In this document: positions 6,843-8,781 of the stretch, in pieces | Layout of the letters: the number at the start of each line of letters is the position of its first letter | How positions within the stretch are numbered: the stretch's first letter is position 1 | Origin: Oxalobacteraceae bacterium | Lineage (GTDB): Bacteria > Pseudomonadota > Gammaproteobacteria > Burkholderiales > Burkholderiaceae_D | Assembly: GCA_027485535.1 (NCBI GenBank) | Contig: JAIXQV010000010.1 | Coordinates: 1 to 8,781, forward strand | Direction of reading: 5' to 3' | Length of the DNA stretch: 8,781 bases | The notes under the pieces: model-generated | The model's input: only the letters and a program-made list of their open reading frames with translations | Databases searched by the model: none | Told to the model about the DNA's origin: nothing | Position numbers and translations under genes: made by a program

Positions 6843-8363
6843 TCAAGACGTCGATTGCAGCGCGCGCCGGTATTGAATTGCTTCAGCGGCGTGCGCGCTA
6901 CCAATTTGCGGGCAGCCATCCAAATCCGCGATCGTGCGCGCGATTTTTAGCACGCGATGATAAGCACGCGCCGACCAGTGCAATCGTTCGATTGCAGCGC
7001 GCAGCAGCGTGGTAGCGCCAGCGTCGGGCTGGCAGTGATGATCAATCTGGTTCGATGACAGCAGCGCGTTGGATGTTTGCTGACGTGCGATTTGCCGTTC
7101 ACGCGCCAGTGCCACCCGGCTAGCGATGACGGCGGACGATTCACCCGTCGGCGCATCCAGCATCTCGGCGGTGCTCATTGCGGGTACCGAGAGCTGCATG
7201 TCGATTCTATCCAGCAGCGGGCCAGAGATACGGCCCTGGTAGCGCGCAATCGCATCCGGGGTGCAGCGACAGGCGCGCTGTGGATGGCTCAGATAGCCGC
7301 ACGGGCAGGGATTCATCGCCGCCACCAATTGAAAGCGACACGGGAAATCCGTTTGCCTTGCCGCGCGCGAGATAGTCACGCGTCCTGCCTCCAGTGGCTC
7401 GCGCAGTACCTCGAGTACTTTGCGCTCAAACTCGGGCAGCTCATCCAGAAACAGCACGCCATGATGCGCCAGCGAGATCTCCCCCGGGCGCGGCACTGCG
7501 CCGCCCCCAACCAACGCCACCGCAGAGGCCGTGTGATGCGGCGACCGAAACGGCCGCTGCTGCCAGCGAGATGGGCTGAAGCCACCTGCAATCGATTGCA
7601 GTGCGGCGCTTTCCAAGGCCTCGTCTTGTGTCATGGGCGGCAAGATGCCAGGTAGGCGCGACGCCAGCATCGACTTACCCGACCCCGGCGGACCGACCAT
7701 CAGCAGGCTGTGTGCGCCGGCGGCGGCAATTTCCATCGCACGCCTTGCCTGGGGTTGCCCTCGCACGTCGGCGAAGTCGGCAAACCTCGCTGTTTCGACG
7801 ATCGAGACTGGCGACATCGCCACCAAACGCGCTGCCGCGTCGGTCGCCGTGAAGTGGGCAAATACCTGCAACAAAGAGTCGGCCGGCAGGATGTGCGCAT
7901 CCGGCACCAGTGCCGCTTCCGATGCATTCGCTCGAGGCAGGATGAACGCGCGCTGCCGCTGAGCCGACGTGTGCTGAACCGCGACGCTCATTGCCAGCGC
8001 AGCACGGATCGGGCGCAGCTCGCCCGACAGTGATAACTCTCCGGCGAATTCATAGTCATCCAGTTTGTCGCTGGGCAGTTGCCCGCTGGCGGCAAGGATG
8101 CCGAGCGCGATCGGCAGGTCGTAGCGCGCAGATTCTTTCGGCAGATCGGCCGGCGCTAAATTGACCGTGATGTGGCCCGCCGGAAATTCAAAGCCTGAGT
8201 TGCGCAATGCAGCGCGCACTCGGTCACGTGACTCGCGCACCTCAGTATCTGCTAGCCCGACGATGGTGAAAGTAGGTAGCCCGCTGCCGACATGTACCTC
8301 GACCGTGACCTCGGGCGCGCGCATGCCTGCCAATGCGCGGCTGCGCAGGACGGCCAGTGCCAT
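6843..8363 (-). CDS. comM: ComM/YifB-family Mg-chelatase-like AAA+ ATPase
   Basis: A 506-aa member of the YifB/ComM family, a hexameric helicase that drives branch migration during integration of transforming DNA in naturally competent bacteria. The N-terminal LonC-like domain (1-170) opens with the family hallmark MALAVLRSRALAGMRAPEV and has TIVGLADTEVRESRDRVRAA. The AAA+ module has Walker A GPPGSGKS (224-231), Walker B GVLFLDELPEF (302-312), a sensor-1 asparagine N351 in AAMNPCPCG, and GPLLDRID with R386 as probable arginine finger. Cysteines 342, 353, 355, 365 and 367 (PCPCGY...CRC) form a probable metal site. A Mg-chelatase C-terminal helical domain ends the protein. All motifs are intact. 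I chose the ATG at 8363 because the product then aligns from residue 1 with known ComM starts; a frame open to 8423 only overlaps ubiK. It lies 7 nt after ubiK, with no clear ribosome site. Confidence 0.94.
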   Translation of the reverse strand: MALAVLRSRALAGMRAPEVTVEVHVGSGLPTFTIVGLADTEVRESRDRVRAALRNSGFEFPAGHITVNLAPADLPKESARYDLPIALGILAASGQLPSDKLDDYEFAGELSLSGELRPIRAALAMSVAVQHTSAQRQRAFILPRANASEAALVPDAHILPADSLLQVFAHFTATDAAARLVAMSPVSIVETARFADFADVRGQPQARRAMEIAAAGAHSLLMVGPPGSGKSMLASRLPGILPPMTQDEALESAALQSIAGGFSPSRWQQRPFRSPHHTASAVALVGGGAVPRPGEISLAHHGVLFLDELPEFERKVLEVLREPLEAGRVTISRAARQTDFPCRFQLVAAMNPCPCGYLSHPQRACRCTPDAIARYQGRISGPLLDRIDMQLSVPAMSTAEMLDAPTGESSAVIASRVALARERQIARQQTSNALLSSNQIDHHCQPDAGATTLLRAAIERLHWSARAYHRVLKIARTIADLDGCPQIGSAHAAEAIQYRRALQSTS

Positions 8364-8370
8364 GGTGGGG

Positions 8371-8613
8371 TCAGTCTTTAGGGCGCGCTTCGAGCTCGGC
8401 GACTCGCCGCTCCAGCGCCTCAAGCTTGGTGCGGGTGCGCGCCAGCACCTCGGCCTGCAACTCGAACTCTTCGCGCGTCAGCAGATCTAGCTTGGCGAAG
8501 CCCTGATGCAGCATTGCGCGCAGGTTGGTTTCCAGATCTTTAGCGGGCGATTGCTGCAGCACCTCGCGGATCCGATGTTGCAGTTCGTCAAGAAAACTCG
8601 GGCCTTGGCTCAT
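8371..8613 (-). CDS. ubiK: UbiK, ubiquinone biosynthesis accessory factor
   Basis: An 80-aa BMFP-domain protein (YqiC/UbiK family). In Enterobacteriaceae UbiK works with UbiJ in the soluble complex that carries out the late hydroxylation and methylation steps of ubiquinone synthesis. The N-terminal half (FLDELQHRIREVLQQSP, then DLETNLRAMLHQGFAKLDLLTREEF) is the amphipathic helix region typical of the family. The C-terminal half (about 50-77, rich in Leu, Glu and Arg) is a coiled coil ending LERRVAELEARPKD. Length matches the family. The ATG is the only sensible start, although no strong Shine-Dalgarno sequence precedes it. It is the first gene of the minus-strand run visible here, probably co-transcribed with comM. 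Confidence 0.92.
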   Translation of the reverse strand: MSQGPSFLDELQHRIREVLQQSPAKDLETNLRAMLHQGFAKLDLLTREEFELQAEVLARTRTKLEALERRVAELEARPKD

Positions 8614-8649
8614 GACTGGTTTAGGATGTGCGCACCACTTTGAGGCGCT

Positions 8650-8666
8650 TGCCCTGTTGCGGTGCG
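8650..8666. promoter_or_regulatory. NtrC-like binding site (upstream)
   Basis: TGCCCT-GTTGC-GGTGCG matches the NtrC consensus TGCACY-N5-GGTGCA at 10 of 12 half-site positions. Its centre is 52 bp (about five helical turns) from the centre of the downstream dyad, and about 117 bp upstream of the predicted sigma54 start. That is a typical position for an enhancer-bound NtrC dimer. Confidence 0.45.
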
Positions 8667-8700
8667 GTTTGAAGTGGGTAAGCGAGGAATCTGGGTGCGA

Positions 8701-8728
8701 ATGCTAAAGGAATTAGCAGATTTGGCAA
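8701..8728 (-). promoter_or_regulatory. Possible sigma70 promoter for ubiK-comM
   Basis: On the minus strand TTGCCA (8728-8723, 5/6 to -35), a 16-nt spacer and TAGCAT (8706-8701, 4/6 to -10) would start transcription near 8694, about 80 nt before ubiK. It is the best candidate in the gap but only a moderate match. It overlaps the palindrome at 8702-8718, so a protein bound there would block it. Confidence 0.35.
8702..8718. promoter_or_regulatory. Perfect 6-5-6 palindrome, possible second NtrC site
   Basis: TGCTAA-AGGAA-TTAGCA is a perfect inverted repeat with the same 6-5-6 geometry and the same TGC...GCA ends as an NtrC site, although the inner bases differ from consensus. It is centred about 65 bp upstream of the predicted sigma54 start. 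It has no T-run after it, so it is not a terminator. Another regulator could own it. Confidence 0.4.
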
Positions 8729-8748
8729 GCATTTCTCCCGATCCTTGT

Positions 8749-8764
8749 TGGCACACGTCCTGCT
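8749..8764 (+). promoter_or_regulatory. Sigma54 (-24/-12) promoter reading out of the window
   Basis: TGGCAC-ACGTC-CTGCT fits the sigma54 consensus TGGCAC-N5-TTGCW with a single mismatch. The invariant GG (8750-8751) and GC (8762-8763) have the required spacing. Transcription would start near 8775 and run rightwards, away from ubiK. In related betaproteobacteria the gene beyond ubiK belongs to a glnK-amtB operon expressed from a sigma54/NtrC promoter, which would fit; that gene itself is not in the window. Confidence 0.65.
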
Positions 8765-8781
8765 AGGTTGCTACGGGCAAA

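Larger units (their letters stand above)
8614..8781. other. Intergenic regulatory gap upstream of ubiK
   Basis: I find no credible gene in these 168 nt. They hold a possible minus-strand promoter for ubiK, two NtrC-like dyads (8650-8666 and 8702-8718) and a plus-strand sigma54 promoter (8749-8764). The layout is that of a divergent intergenic region whose plus-strand gene starts beyond the right edge. Confidence 0.6.

Noticed and set aside
6832..6850. Small CGACG...CGTCG inverted repeat near the comM stop codon
   Set aside because: A 5-bp stem with an 8-nt loop and no T-run, expected by chance in GC-rich sequence; not a convincing terminator.
8364..8423. Longer comM start reading into ubiK
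   Set aside because: The extra residues have no family counterpart and overlap ubiK; the ATG at 8363 gives the conserved ComM N-terminus.
1..8781. Search for insertion sequences, CRISPR arrays, tRNA/rRNA genes, phage or defence genes
   Set aside because: None seen: all long frames match conserved chromosomal families, and no transposase, integrase or regular spacer-repeat pattern is visible.

Overview
The window looks like chromosomal DNA of a betaproteobacterium, most likely Burkholderiales. The grounds are the GC-rich coding style, the rsmB - DUF4390 - ntrY - ntrX gene order, a DUF1840 protein, and ubiK next to comM. This rests on recognised families and remembered gene order, not on a database search. 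I see no mobile element, CRISPR array, rRNA or tRNA, and nothing suggesting recent horizontal transfer.

Every gene is on the minus strand, so transcription runs from right to left. From the right edge the order is: a 168-nt regulatory gap; ubiK (ubiquinone biosynthesis accessory factor); comM (YifB-type AAA+ ATPase, branch migration in natural transformation); an MFS transporter; a small DUF1840 protein; rsmB (16S rRNA m5C methyltransferase); a secreted DUF4390 protein; ntrY-like sensor kinase; ntrX-like response regulator; and the first 19 complete codons of an unidentified gene running off the left edge. Spacing is tight: ATGA overlaps at DUF4390/ntrY and ntrX/left-edge gene, 7 nt between ubiK and comM, and gaps of 39 to 91 nt elsewhere. 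There is no convincing intrinsic terminator.

The functional core is an envelope-sensing NtrYX-type two-component system downstream of rsmB. The response regulator has a receiver and a Fis-type DNA-binding domain but no sigma54-interacting AAA+ domain, so it cannot be a classical sigma54 activator. It has a near-consensus sigma70 promoter of its own, whose -35 box overlaps the ntrY stop codon. That promoter is filled with ACAA/TTGT inverted half-sites, which suggests (auto)regulation.

At the far right, on the plus strand, a good sigma54 -24/-12 promoter is preceded by two NtrC-like dyads about 52 bp apart. It points out of the window, away from ubiK. In related bacteria this is where a glnK-amtB (PII / ammonium transporter) operon lies, so the off-window gene is probably nitrogen-regulated. 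No wholly new system is evident. The regulatory DNA at 793-841 and 8650-8764 and the AAA+-less regulator are the parts most worth a second look.
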